Origin: Candidatus Methanodesulfokora washburnensis
Lineage (GTDB): Archaea > Korarchaeota > Korarchaeia > Korarchaeales > Korarchaeaceae
DNA: 64,000 nucleotides
Assembly (NCBI RefSeq): GCF_003947435.1
Contig: NZ_RCOS01000062.1
Span: 83,483-147,482 of the forward strand
Direction of reading: 5' to 3'
Position 1 is the first letter of the stretch, and the number at the start of each line of letters is the position of its first letter. Both the position numbers and the translations under genes were made by a program. Shown in pieces: positions 51,631 to 60,239 of this stretch. Under the pieces are notes generated by a model. That model saw only the letters and a list, made by a program, of their open reading frames with translations. It was not told where the DNA came from and did not search any database.

Positions 51631-52260
51631 ATGGAGCTCGTGATATTTGACTTGGATGGGACGCTGATAGACTCAAGATTTGACAGAGTAGGAGCAAGGT
51701 TGTCGATAATAGAGCTGTTCAAGGAGAGAGGTGTCGATCCATCATCACTGAGAATAGAGGATCCTCTGCAGAAATACGTTGATCTAGCCATAAGGAAGGG
51801 CCTGCTGAGGGAGGTTGAGACCATACTAGAGGACTATGAGATAATTGCTTTCTCTCAATCGGAGCCGAAGGATGGGCTTTATGATGTGCTGGATTTTATC
51901 AGCAGAAGGGGATTTAAGATGGGACTTCTAACAAACGCTGGTAGAAAGGCAACAGATTATGCACTAGTAAGATTTGACCTGAAAGGTTATTTTAGTGCAG
52001 TGGTCACTAGAGATGATTGTCGTAGAATGAAGCCATATCCGGATGGGATAATTCTTATGATCTCCATGCTGGGATGTGATAGAAGAAAAACGGTGTTTGT
52101 GGGAGATACAGCTCAGGATGTCGAAGCTGCAAGATCAGCAGGAGTTATGTCAGTAGCCCTTCTTGATGGAGCTGGAAAGCCGGATGAGATAGAGATCAGC
52201 AGGCCTGATTACACAGTTAAATCGATAAAGGAGCTTTTAAATCTACCGATATTCATATAG
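51631..52260 (+). CDS. HAD-superfamily hydrolase
   Basis: This 209-residue phosphatase-like protein has the four HAD motifs: VIFDLDGTLIDSR, LLTNAG, KPYPDG with Lys, and FVGDTAQDVEAARSAG. It has a small helical cap (C1 type) as in phosphoglycolate phosphatases. The substrate is unknown. Its stop directly precedes the 3' end of tRNA-Lys. Confidence 0.88.
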   Translation: MELVIFDLDGTLIDSRFDRVGARLSIIELFKERGVDPSSLRIEDPLQKYVDLAIRKGLLREVETILEDYEIIAFSQSEPKDGLYDVLDFISRRGFKMGLLTNAGRKATDYALVRFDLKGYFSAVVTRDDCRRMKPYPDGIILMISMLGCDRRKTVFVGDTAQDVEAARSAGVMSVALLDGAGKPDEIEISRPDYTVKSIKELLNLPIFI

Positions 52261-52335
52261 CGGGCCCGGCGGGCTTCGATCCCGCGACCTCCCGGTTAAG
52301 AGCCGGGCGCTCTAACCATACTGAGCTACGGGCCC
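52261..52335 (-). tRNA. tRNA-Lys (anticodon CTT)
   Basis: This class I tRNA of 75 bases has acceptor GGGCCCG/CGGGCCC with discriminator G, and anticodon loop CTCTTAA giving CTT for AAG codons. A tyrosine recombinase gene begins 51 bases upstream on the other strand. The 3' end has no visible second copy nearby, so no att pair is seen. Confidence 0.95.
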
Positions 52336-52386
52336 AACGTAGCTCAACTTTATATCGATCCTCCTCCCCCACTATCTAGGATAGAT

Positions 52387-53634
52387 ATGGCGAGGAGGAG
52401 GATCAACAGGAGGAAGAGCTCAGGCTATTTAAATATTGACTCGATAGTGGAATCAGTAGCTTCAACAGGGGACAGGAGAATATATGCTGTAAAAAAGGTT
52501 CTGAGGATCTTGGAAGAGGTAACGGGAAAGGAATACAAGGAGGCAATAACAGATATCGTAAAGGGCAGAATGGATGCATATGAGACAATAAGGAGCTTTC
52601 TTGCCAAGATACAGGAGGAGAACCTTGCGCCAAAGACCCTGAAGTTCTACCTTCACCTCCTCATAAGGATGCTCAGGATGGCAGGTGCTGAGATAAGATC
52701 TGATATTCTGAGGTACAGGATTGTCCTTCCACCAACAAGGGCTGTCAGGGCAGATAGGGCCCCAACTGTCGATGAGCTGAGGAAGATACTCAGTGTTATG
52801 GGGTTAAGAAATAAGGCGTTGTTTTTAACATTAGCATCTACTGGGATGAGGCTAATTGAATGCCTTCAGCTCAAGGTATCGGATCTCCATATGGAATCAG
52901 ATCCCCCATATGTGGATGTAAGGACTGCAAAGACTGGCATTATGAGGAGGATATTTCTGACCAAGGAGTGCGTTGATACCCTGAGGGAATATCTAAAAGA
53001 TAGGGAGAGGAACAATATGAGGAGCGATTGGCTCTGGCCTAGGAAGGGAGATCCCGATAAATTTCTCAGAAAAGCTCATGCCCAGCAGTACTGGTATTCA
53101 GCGATAAAGAAGGTTGGAATGGACTACAGGGATAGCAGCGGAGGGCATCAGCTCCACATCCACTCTTTAAGAAAGTTCTACAGGACGCAGCTTGAGAGAG
53201 CAGGAGTGTCAAGGACTACGATAAGCCTCTGGATGGGACAGGTCACAGGCCTTGATCTGAGCTACTTTAGACCATCAGAGCCGGAGCTAATAGAAGAATG
53301 GAGGAAGGCAGAGCCATTTTTAACAATATATAAAGCTGAGAGCCCTGAGAAGATAAAGAACGAGGCTGTTATAGAGGCGATAAGGAGGTTTGCAGCGATG
53401 ATGGGAATAGATCCAATGAGAATAAGGGTAGAGAAGGAGAGGGAGCTTGGAAGGAATCTTACTGAGGAGGAAGAGCTCAAAATCATAGAGAATGAGATGA
53501 AGAAGATTAGGGAGGGATCTGGAGATCCGAAGAAGATAGTGAGGGAGGAGGATTTAGAGAAATACCTGAGGGAGGGATGGGACATATACACGATACTTCC
53601 ATCAGGAAAAATAGTGATAAAAAGGGTTGCATGA
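52387..53634 (+). CDS. Tyrosine recombinase/integrase with C-terminal extension
   Basis: This 415-residue recombinase has a core-binding domain (AKIQEENLAPKTLKFYLHLL) and a catalytic domain: ASTGMRLIECLQL (Arg), AKTGIMRR (Lys), HIHSLRKFYRTQLE (His and Arg) and DLSYFRPS (Tyr). A tail of about 120 residues follows, ending in EEDLEKYLREGWDIYTILPSG-type sequence. Such tails are known from archaeal integrases. It starts 51 bases from tRNA-Lys. A relic of the same 3' end is at 55662-55735, so this region has hosted at least two related recombinases. Confidence 0.9.
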   Translation: MARRRINRRKSSGYLNIDSIVESVASTGDRRIYAVKKVLRILEEVTGKEYKEAITDIVKGRMDAYETIRSFLAKIQEENLAPKTLKFYLHLLIRMLRMAGAEIRSDILRYRIVLPPTRAVRADRAPTVDELRKILSVMGLRNKALFLTLASTGMRLIECLQLKVSDLHMESDPPYVDVRTAKTGIMRRIFLTKECVDTLREYLKDRERNNMRSDWLWPRKGDPDKFLRKAHAQQYWYSAIKKVGMDYRDSSGGHQLHIHSLRKFYRTQLERAGVSRTTISLWMGQVTGLDLSYFRPSEPELIEEWRKAEPFLTIYKAESPEKIKNEAVIEAIRRFAAMMGIDPMRIRVEKERELGRNLTEEEELKIIENEMKKIREGSGDPKKIVREEDLEKYLREGWDIYTILPSGKIVIKRVA

Positions 53635-53702
53635 TATTAGTTGAAGAATTTGAAGAATTGTTTTAAATAAGGTTTCTGCGCGCACATCCACATGTTCGCG
53701 CA

Positions 53703-54164
53703 CTACTTAGCTTCCTCCTTGATTATCTTTGCTCCAATTTTACGTAAAGTTTTCATTACTTCTGACTCAAAAGTATCTTTGCTTATCCCTTTTTCTGACG
53801 ATGCCTCAATCTTTATTTTTAATGAAATTTCAGCCCCTTCACAATTTAATGGTCCAAGCACCCCACCAACTAGATCGGAAAGCCTATCCCAAGGAATTTC
53901 AGCCTCAATCATTATTCTTTGTAAGGTCTCTCTTACAACTCCCGTAGGAGCTACAATTCCTGTAGGAGGTACAACTTCCCCTGCCTTTGTTGGGTGTCCC
54001 CCAATCTCTACTTCTTTTATTTCCCCTTTCATTTTAACTGCTATTTCCTTCCTTAATATAATGGCTTCATCGCTTATTTCTGGAGGTGGGATGCTCTCTT
54101 GGTACCAAACTTTATCACCAATTAAAAGACCAAAAGGGTGAATATGGCAAGTTGTAATGAGCAC
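53703..54164 (-). CDS. Hypothetical protein
   Basis: This protein of about 153 residues has no sure family. IPPPEISDEAIILRKEIAVKM is followed by a Pro/Val/Gly-rich stretch and a C-terminus ISLKIKIEASSEKGISKD that recalls DUF499-type ATPases' last domain, but this is weak. The start is unclear: GTG at 54164 overlaps the divergent gene by 20 bases. Confidence 0.4.
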   Translation of the reverse strand: MLITTCHIHPFGLLIGDKVWYQESIPPPEISDEAIILRKEIAVKMKGEIKEVEIGGHPTKAGEVVPPTGIVAPTGVVRETLQRIMIEAEIPWDRLSDLVGGVLGPLNCEGAEISLKIKIEASSEKGISKDTFESEVMKTLRKIGAKIIKEEAK

Positions 54165-54407
54165 GTAGAGTGTCTTCAAGAGGAAATAGAGGATCGCAGA
54201 CACTTAGAGGATATCGGCCTTGTATTTATTTCAATAGGAATAGCTAGTTTAGGTCTTTCAACGATTCCTACGTACGCAATTGCTGGAGTTATTTTGGTGG
54301 TCGCAGGCATGTTCCTTTTTATTTTTGATGAGCGGAAGAAAAACAGAGCCGAAGCCAAACTATGTGAACTCTTAAAGCGTCTGTCAGAATCCCAAAAAGG
54401 GAGTTAA
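54144..54407 (+). CDS. Small two-helix membrane protein
   Basis: This protein of 87 residues has a Cys-containing N-terminus, two membrane helices (IGLVFISIGIASLGLS and YAIAGVILVVAGMFLFIF) and a basic/acidic cytosolic tail. ATG at 54144 is preferred over GTG 54138. No family known. Confidence 0.5.
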   Translation: MASCNEHVECLQEEIEDRRHLEDIGLVFISIGIASLGLSTIPTYAIAGVILVVAGMFLFIFDERKKNRAEAKLCELLKRLSESQKGS

Positions 54408-54595
54408 AAGAACTTCTGAAGCGATGCGTGCGCAATCTCCTCTCCTATACCTGAAATACTTTTTTCTTATTTTCTCGTACGCATTTATGGAAAAGCTTGA
54501 AAAATGCACGCGTGCACTTTCCCATCATTCACATGCATTAACTTCATTTTCTCATTTTAACGAAAAGTTAATATGGCGTGATTAGAGATATAACT

Positions 54596-55528
54596 ATGAT
54601 GCTTCATTCAGTCACAGGAGAAATGGAGAAAGCGTGGCTTGATTATGAGCCATTAACCCTCCTTTCTTTCTATGAATCACTTCTAGAACGAATCATTGAA
54701 GTTTATACTCCTTACAGGTATATGGTCGAACGTTATTCCAAGATTGTGCAACGTAAAGTTTACCCTATTACAAAAGATTACCTTGAAAGGAACCCTGAAA
54801 TCGTGGATCAGAATGTTACTCTTTTAAAGAATGCAATGGAATTATGGAGAACAGCAACACGAGCTAGCGACACCGTAGCACCTATGCTCTATCATTATTC
54901 ATGGCATTGTTTTAATTCATTCTTTATATATACATTCTTCAGGTGGGAGCCGGAGCATTCTACCTCCCATGGCTTACATATCTCTAAGTGGAGTGCAAAT
55001 ATCCAAGATATTGAGATTGCTTTTTTAAAGCAAAAAGTTAACATTACAAGAGGAATTCTGCAAAGATTGATAGATACATGGACACTGCTAGGAGCATCCT
55101 TAATTTTCTCCTCTTACTTACCTATATGGAAAAATGAAGAAATCGACTTTATTCCAAACAATTATATCAAGTTTAACTCTCTCTCAGTAAAACAATTATT
55201 ATCTTTAAGTACTTCAGATTTTGAAGAAGAATTGCATTCAAGGATGAGGGGCAGACTGATTATTTGCCCTTTTCTTATCAATTCAATAAGTTTGCCTAGC
55301 GATTCCTTAATAAATTATCTTATTGTTTTCATAGCATCGAGTCTTTCAAGATACCGTCCAGCACTCTGGAATTCAGTGATACTTGGAAAAAATCAGGATC
55401 AAAGCATTTTTGCCTTGCGTTTTAGAAGGGCATTAGCGGAGTATGCGTGCGCAACTGGTCTCTTATATCAAGTTAATCGCCTTATAAGGGAGATAATAGA
55501 TGGAAAATTTACATTTAAAAAATTTTGA
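54596..55528 (+). CDS. Hypothetical protein, possibly YaaC-like
   Basis: This protein of 310 residues is helical. LYHYSWHCFNSFFIYTFF and HGLHISKW resemble the YaaC-like fold in which a conserved His-Gly-Leu follows helices. The fit is loose. ATG at 54596 lies about 26 bases after an AAAAGTTAATA box, suggesting a leaderless transcript. TGCACGCGTGCA lies about 80 bases upstream. Confidence 0.4.
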   Translation: MMLHSVTGEMEKAWLDYEPLTLLSFYESLLERIIEVYTPYRYMVERYSKIVQRKVYPITKDYLERNPEIVDQNVTLLKNAMELWRTATRASDTVAPMLYHYSWHCFNSFFIYTFFRWEPEHSTSHGLHISKWSANIQDIEIAFLKQKVNITRGILQRLIDTWTLLGASLIFSSYLPIWKNEEIDFIPNNYIKFNSLSVKQLLSLSTSDFEEELHSRMRGRLIICPFLINSISLPSDSLINYLIVFIASSLSRYRPALWNSVILGKNQDQSIFALRFRRALAEYACATGLLYQVNRLIREIIDGKFTFKKF

Positions 55529-55661
55529 CTCAGCTGGATAATCAAGGAGGTTTACATCAAGGATGAGGAAGTTATCGTGATAGATCTGTGCATGCATTTC
55601 TTGACTTCAAGAAGCTGATTCTATCGTGTGCATGCGTGCATTGAGCCCCTTCCTCAGCACA

Positions 55662-55735
55662 TGGGATGTGGATAACATGCGCGCGCATGCGCACGCTTCC
55701 ATCAGGGAAGATAGTGATAAGAAGGGCTCCATGGT
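55662..55735 (+). pseudogene. Relic of a tyrosine recombinase 3' end
   Basis: The words CTTCCATCAGG, then ATAGTGATAA and an AAGGG ending, copy the last codons of the recombinase at 52387-53634 (LPSGKIVIKR). Upstream, GGGATGTGGATAAC resembles the GGATGGGACATATA there, but a run of about 20 alternating purine-pyrimidine bases interrupts the match. A related recombinase gene once ended here. The rest of the 323-base gap 55529-55851 holds more such words and no gene. Confidence 0.5.
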
Positions 55736-55851
55736 CTGTTGATGTGTGCACAGTATCAATAAGTTATTTCAAATGACCATCCCTGTGGTGCGTGCGCATT
55801 TCATTAAAATAATTTAAGGGAGGAATATGAAATCCCACGCACGCAGATTCT

Positions 55852-56889
55852 TTAACTAAGATATTTGCTTCTTCCTCCTTTTTTCTCCATCTTGTTCATC
55901 GATGCATACGATAGCTTGTTCATCTGGGCCGAAAGGTTGTCAATTCGGTTTATCAAAGCCACGATCAGGTTGGAAAGCTGTACAAATATAGGAGTTAGTG
56001 CATTCTGGTTCCTTAGATCAAGATAAACAGCCTGATAAAGATGGAGCATCGAGGCACCACCCTCCAGTATCGTCTGTATGAAGGATGTGGCCTGCTCATA
56101 TGGAACCTCTATCCTCTGCATTCGCAGCTCCGCCCTTGTTTCACCGGGCTTATGCGCATAGACTCTTACCATGATATCGGAGGTCCAAGCTTGGTAGCTG
56201 AAGTCCCCTGATATCATCCTTTTTTCGAAATCGTATGTTATTTCATATTGCTTAACTATTATGTCCTCCTCCGAAAAGCCCAGGATAGATTTAAGCGTGA
56301 AAATTGCTGTTAGGAGCTTTTCAAATTGAATGTAGTCAAGAGGGTTGTCTGTTGACCGAAGGACTATGCTAGCAGCCCTGTTTTTGTGAACCTTAACCTC
56401 AAGAGACGAGTTCTCATCAAGCGGTATTGAAAGTGATCTCTGGGCAGATCTGCACTTTTTCACATGAAAGAAGGCATATGACAGACCTATATGCAGCTTA
56501 ACCATCTTCTTTTTGCCTGATTTCTCCCCTTTTATGGAAGTCAATAGATCCTCTGGAAAACAAGTGCTTTCCTGCCTCCCGCCCGCAGGCCCCCCTACCC
56601 TCCCTCCAGACCCCAACATCTCAAGAACTAGGGGGCTGAGGATGTATTCACCTCTTGATACTCTTATGACAATTTTATCCTTAGAAAGTCTCCTTAGCCT
56701 ACTCCTCGCAGTATCATATTTCAATTTCGGCTCATTCCTCCTGAGAACGCTTGACACGTTCTTTATGGACCATATCTCCCCATTTGACATTACCTCTATG
56801 ACGCACCTGTACGCAGGCTTGCTGTATCTGGACTTAAACCTGCTATAGATGAGGTCTGGTTGGGGACTGGTTGAGGTCTGGGGCATCAT
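55852..56889 (-). CDS. Winged-helix protein, unknown family
   Basis: This protein of 345 residues starts with a DNA-binding winged helix (KNVSSVLRRNEPKLKYDTARS, RRLSKDKIVIRVSRGEYIL). A linker with Gly/Pro leads to a larger domain with no known relative (LEVKVHKNRAASIVLRSTD). A helical C-terminus with LSNLIVALINRIDNLSAQMN is coiled-coil-like. It overlaps the next gene by 4 bases and forms an operon with two small genes. Confidence 0.55.
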   Translation of the reverse strand: MMPQTSTSPQPDLIYSRFKSRYSKPAYRCVIEVMSNGEIWSIKNVSSVLRRNEPKLKYDTARSRLRRLSKDKIVIRVSRGEYILSPLVLEMLGSGGRVGGPAGGRQESTCFPEDLLTSIKGEKSGKKKMVKLHIGLSYAFFHVKKCRSAQRSLSIPLDENSSLEVKVHKNRAASIVLRSTDNPLDYIQFEKLLTAIFTLKSILGFSEEDIIVKQYEITYDFEKRMISGDFSYQAWTSDIMVRVYAHKPGETRAELRMQRIEVPYEQATSFIQTILEGGASMLHLYQAVYLDLRNQNALTPIFVQLSNLIVALINRIDNLSAQMNKLSYASMNKMEKKGGRSKYLS

Positions 56890-57221
56890 CTACCCTCTTG
56901 AGATGTGAGGAGCCTAACGATCGTTTCGATTGTTTCCTCCTTTCTCCTGTATGCAATATCACTGAGGAGCTTTATCATCGCATTCGCAAAGGAAATGTAG
57001 GGCTCCAAGGCTCTGCTCACAAGGAAGTCAATGAACTCATGGATGAGCGTATTAACGGCCTTTTCCTCCTCCGATTCATATATGTAGATTGTCTTTCCCT
57101 TAACTTCCCCTGAGAGCTTGCTGTCAGCATCTGGAGCCCAGATTACTTCTAGGTCATCTGTTATACCTGCCTTTCTCTTGATCATCATAAGCTCATTCTT
57201 CAGCCTTTCCTCCATGCTCAT
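56886..57221 (-). CDS. HExxD-type metallopeptidase-like protein
   Basis: This protein of 111 residues has TLIHEFIDFLVSRALEPYI, a zincin-like HEFID motif, with IYIYESEEEKAVNTL before it. Similar small proteins accompany integrases in archaeal elements. Activity is not certain, as the third ligand is unknown. It is the middle gene of a three-gene operon with 4-base overlaps. Confidence 0.55.
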   Translation of the reverse strand: MSMEERLKNELMMIKRKAGITDDLEVIWAPDADSKLSGEVKGKTIYIYESEEEKAVNTLIHEFIDFLVSRALEPYISFANAMIKLLSDIAYRRKEETIETIVRLLTSQEGR

Positions 57222-57478
57222 TTAGGCTCCACTCTCCCATAGTACATGTCTCCTCTCGGCGTCCTTATGCATCCAATCTTTTCCTCAAGCTCCAGCTCAA
57301 GAAGCAGGATCTTCGCAGTGGTCCAGGCGATGTTAAGCTGCCTTGCAATCTCCGCCACTCCTATTGCATTCTCTGGGGATACCCCCTTCAGGATCTCCAG
57401 GGCTCTCGGCTTCAGCTCATCTACAACTCTCCTAAGCGGCATCATCACCACAAGCTTTAATACGGACCTGTCCACCAT
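57218..57478 (-). CDS. Small winged-helix regulator
   Basis: This 86-residue protein is a winged-helix DNA-binding protein (RALEILKGVSPENAIGVAEI, ARQLNIAWTTAKILLLEL, then IGCIRTPRGDMYYG as wing). It is the first gene of the operon, divergent from the 57494 gene with only 15 bases between starts, so it likely regulates both. Confidence 0.65.
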   Translation of the reverse strand: MVDRSVLKLVVMMPLRRVVDELKPRALEILKGVSPENAIGVAEIARQLNIAWTTAKILLLELELEEKIGCIRTPRGDMYYGRVEPK

Positions 57479-57493
57479 TTAGTGATATTGGAC

Positions 57494-58588
57494 ATGTCAG
57501 AAAAGAAATCGGGCTCGGAAATCGTTAAGCGCCATAAGGAAGTTTATAGGAGGATAGTAAGGGTATATGAGAAGCTAAAAGAGGGACCAGCTTCGGTAAA
57601 AGAGCTTGCTGATAAGCTGAAAAATGATAGTGCTTTTGCCGGAATCGCGCACGCAACTATAGATAAGGAGATCAGGTTTGCTTTGAGCGTTTTAAAGGGG
57701 ATTGAGGTGGTAGAGGAGAGGAAAGATGGCAAATACAGGGTAGTAAGACGCAAAATTATATTGAAGGATGATGCTCTAAGAAATGTCCTCCTTCAGCACT
57801 CAAAATACCTTTTAAGTGATTTTTTGGCAATTTTAGGGAGATCCTACTTTAAACTTCCTGATCCAAGCGAAATTTTCTCAAATGAGAAATACAAGTATCT
57901 GTTGGAGCATCTCAAAACAGGATATCCAGAGATATATTCAAACATGGAGGAGATGATAAGGATCAAGGAGGAGATACAGGATCTCCAAAAGGAGATCTGT
58001 GAGAAGATAAGAGACTATCTCTTGGAATATAATATCCCCATAGAGGTTGAAAAAGAGGTTGAGAGTGGAAGAGTGTATTCTGCTATTTCTAGTATGTTCG
58101 GAGGTTCAGGGGAGGTCGTGCGCTCAGAAGAGGTCGTGGATGATAGAATCCGGGATGTCGTAAAATTATGCCTAATTGATAACATACCCCCGTGCAACAT
58201 AGACTGTTTGCCAGACACTCTCGATATGCAAAAGACAGAGGGCATGGTCCAGCTGCTTATAGAGGACAGAGGTGGGGAGGTGATCTTTGCATGGCTTAAA
58301 CCTGATTTGATAGAGGCCATCAATAAGGCTCTCTCTTTGGATTCCATCCGCATTACCTACGAGAAGCTGAAGGAGAATGAAAGAAATTATGAGGAGAGAA
58401 GAAAGAGGTATGAGGAGGACATGAAAAAGATTGTTACGGATTTTCAAAATGGATTTCCCCTTCTTGGCCGGTGTGATATTTGCCGTGACTATCTGGAAGA
58501 TCTAAGTGAAAAGGGGAGGAAAAACCAAGAGGAGCTTGAGAGATACCTGGGGAACATGCTTACCGCTCTCCTCAGGAAGGGTAGCTGA
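57494..58588 (+). CDS. Hypothetical helix-turn-helix / coiled-coil protein
   Basis: This protein of 364 residues has an N-terminal winged helix (EGPASVKELADKLKN, HATIDKEIRFALSVLKGIEVV, then ERKDGKYRVV as wing). Long coiled coils and a C-terminus with CDICRDYLEDL follow. The ATG at 57494 is taken. It is transcribed divergently from the small regulator. No family known. Confidence 0.55.
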   Translation: MSEKKSGSEIVKRHKEVYRRIVRVYEKLKEGPASVKELADKLKNDSAFAGIAHATIDKEIRFALSVLKGIEVVEERKDGKYRVVRRKIILKDDALRNVLLQHSKYLLSDFLAILGRSYFKLPDPSEIFSNEKYKYLLEHLKTGYPEIYSNMEEMIRIKEEIQDLQKEICEKIRDYLLEYNIPIEVEKEVESGRVYSAISSMFGGSGEVVRSEEVVDDRIRDVVKLCLIDNIPPCNIDCLPDTLDMQKTEGMVQLLIEDRGGEVIFAWLKPDLIEAINKALSLDSIRITYEKLKENERNYEERRKRYEEDMKKIVTDFQNGFPLLGRCDICRDYLEDLSEKGRKNQEELERYLGNMLTALLRKGS

Positions 58589-58732
58589 TAAGAAAGGATT
58601 TATTCTATCGGTATCTCCCAGCTGGATCGAATGGGCATTGTATTTCCTCATAAAGAAGGACAGGCCATCCTGATCAACTTTCAAGAAGCCCTCACTAAAT
58701 ACTTCCTGCTTATGCTCCCTTGGCATAGGCAC
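58502..58732 (-). CDS. Doubtful small protein
   Basis: A 76-residue frame (REHKQEVFSEGFLKVDQDGL) whose last 29 codons overlap the end of the 57494 gene. The first part lies in the gap and reads plausibly; a TATTTAAATC box stands about 39 bases ahead. There is no family match, so it may be spurious. The remaining gap to 58950 has no other gene. Confidence 0.3.
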   Translation of the reverse strand: MPMPREHKQEVFSEGFLKVDQDGLSFFMRKYNAHSIQLGDTDRINPFLSATLPEESGKHVPQVSLKLLLVFPPLFT

Positions 58733-58745
58733 AATATATTCTTGT
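58729..58745. promoter_or_regulatory. Inverted repeat CACAA/TTGTG
   Basis: CACAATATATTCTTGTG is a 5-bp inverted repeat around an AT-rich centre, placed at the start of the doubtful minus-strand gene. It resembles a repressor site. Confidence 0.35.
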
Positions 58746-58950
58746 GAAATAAGAACGAATGGACAGATTTAAATAGGACTGGGATGAATAAGGTTTTCAG
58801 GAACTCAAAGGCTTTTGAGTGAACATGAGGAATTGCTCAATGTTTATGTGTCTATATAGTATTGTGCTAAAATAGATACCAGTTCGATATCCCTTCATGA
58901 AAACTCTTTGAATGCAAGGAAAAATATTAATAAGGGATGTTTCAATTCTT

Positions 58951-59430
58951 ATGGCATACTGGCTGTATTCGGAAAGACAAAGGAGGAGGGAGCTCGCTGA
59001 TAGGGGGAGGGGCACAGAGGACCATATGGGAGGGATTCTGGGTGATATATTCGAAGAGAGCGAGAAGGAGAGGCAAAAAAGGAGGATAGAGGAGCTTGAA
59101 AAGGAGATCGAGGAGCTAAAAACGGAGCTTGAGGAGGTAAAAGAGGAGCAAAAAAAGAGGGAAGAGGAGCTTGAGAAGAGGATAAAGGAGCTTGAGGAGG
59201 AGCTGAAAAGGAGAGATCCGTTTTATGATGCGGAAAGGAGGCTTATTGAGATCATGAGAATGGGATCTGGAAAATACTTTCCAATTAGAATTCCACACGA
59301 GATTGACAAGAAATTAGAGGAGATGGCGAGGGAAAAGGGCTATAAAAAGAGCGAGATCGCTAAGCTCATCTTGGATATGGGGATTCGCATTCATGATAAC
59401 AAGGATGCTACAGCTATATCACATTTATAA
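58951..59430 (+). CDS. Coiled-coil protein with C-terminal ribbon-helix-helix-like domain
   Basis: This protein of 159 residues has a long charged coiled coil (about residues 35-95) and ends in an RHH-like domain (FPIRIPHEIDKKLEEMAREKG, KKSEIAKLILDMGIRI). The ATG at 58951 is about 26 bases after AATATTAATA, fitting leaderless transcription; the frame from 58912 is longer. It may bind DNA as a multimer, perhaps in partition. Confidence 0.55.
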   Translation: MAYWLYSERQRRRELADRGRGTEDHMGGILGDIFEESEKERQKRRIEELEKEIEELKTELEEVKEEQKKREEELEKRIKELEEELKRRDPFYDAERRLIEIMRMGSGKYFPIRIPHEIDKKLEEMAREKGYKKSEIAKLILDMGIRIHDNKDATAISHL

Positions 59431-59555
59431 CATATATATAAAGCTTTTGCTCTTAACAATGTATCTTTTCCTATATATCTAATACAGGATCATGAAGAAA
59501 ATGATTCAATACATTGAAAAAAGAGGGTTTCAACGGAGGCCAAGAGTTTAAAAGA

Positions 59556-59569
59556 CAACATTAATGTTG
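59556..59569. repeat. Palindrome CAACATTAATGTTG
   Basis: A perfect 14-bp palindrome 36 bases ahead of the next gene, framed by GAGTT and AACTC. One frame through it (TLMLPVELSDFIRVD) resembles the start of an RHH protein, so it may be a relic or an operator. Confidence 0.4.
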
Positions 59570-59605
59570 CCTGTTGAACTCTCAGATTTCATCAGGGTGG
59601 ATTGA

Positions 59606-59893
59606 ATGAAGGCCGTTTATATGTGGGTAATTTTGGAATATATGAGGCAAAGGAATGCCTTTGGTCGAGATGAATATGAATTCGTAACGAGAAGGGAGCT
59701 CATAGAAGCGCTCAAAATAAAGCCAAACATCCTAAGCATGACATTATATAGGATGAAGAACAACAATTGGGTCGTGGGTTATCCAAAAAAGCATTATAGC
59801 CGCTATTACTGTCTCGGATCAAGAGCTTTGAGCTTTCTCCGTAAACATCCAGACTTTCTAAATCATAAATATTTTGCAGGTTTCCAAGAATAG
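59606..59893 (+). CDS. Small winged-helix protein
   Basis: This protein of 95 residues has a helix-turn-helix (VTRRELIEALKIKPNILSMT, then LYRMKNNNWVVGYPKKHY). It likely binds DNA. It stands alone. The gap 59894-60239 has no gene but holds several TGCGCGCA-type words and a TATA box. Confidence 0.5.
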   Translation: MKAVYMWVILEYMRQRNAFGRDEYEFVTRRELIEALKIKPNILSMTLYRMKNNNWVVGYPKKHYSRYYCLGSRALSFLRKHPDFLNHKYFAGFQE

Positions 59894-60151
59894 TACAACC
59901 TACGCAATTGCTCAGCTTTTCCATTTTTAGGAAACTTTCGAGCCTCAGCTTCTCATTTAACTTATAACAACTAAGTTAAATCTGATGACTGCTGAGGTTT
60001 ATCTTACTCTTTTCCAGGAGGGAGAAAGTTAAATCTGTGTGCTGCTCCCTGCCTAGGTGCGTGCGCATGAAGAATATTAAGAACTGTTGCACGCGCATGT
60101 ACAAATATAGAAGCGCATATCTGTACATCTAATTCTGATCGAAGTACCTTG

Positions 60152-60175
60152 GGTGCACGCACATAAGCTTTTTAG
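60152..60175 (+). promoter_or_regulatory. Promoter with alternating-word upstream element
   Basis: GTGCACGCACA stands just upstream of TAAGCTTTTTAG, a TATA-like box. The same pair (GTGCACATG then TTAAGCTTTTTAAG) stands ahead of the proteasome-like gene at 63800. The shared order suggests a common regulator or basal element. Confidence 0.45.
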
Positions 60176-60239
60176 GCGTCCCGATAATATAGAGTGGGTG
60201 ATAGCTTCTGCCCGAATGTAGTATGTGCGCGGTGGTAAT

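Noticed and set aside
52261..53634. Recent tRNA-Lys integration by the adjacent recombinase
   Set aside because: The recombinase is on the 5' side of the tRNA and no second copy of the tRNA 3' end is seen within the window.
53695..53703. Restriction-site avoidance or methylation motif as the cause of the alternating words
   Set aside because: The words vary in sequence and length, so one fixed recognition site does not explain them; left open as a regulatory or structural signal.
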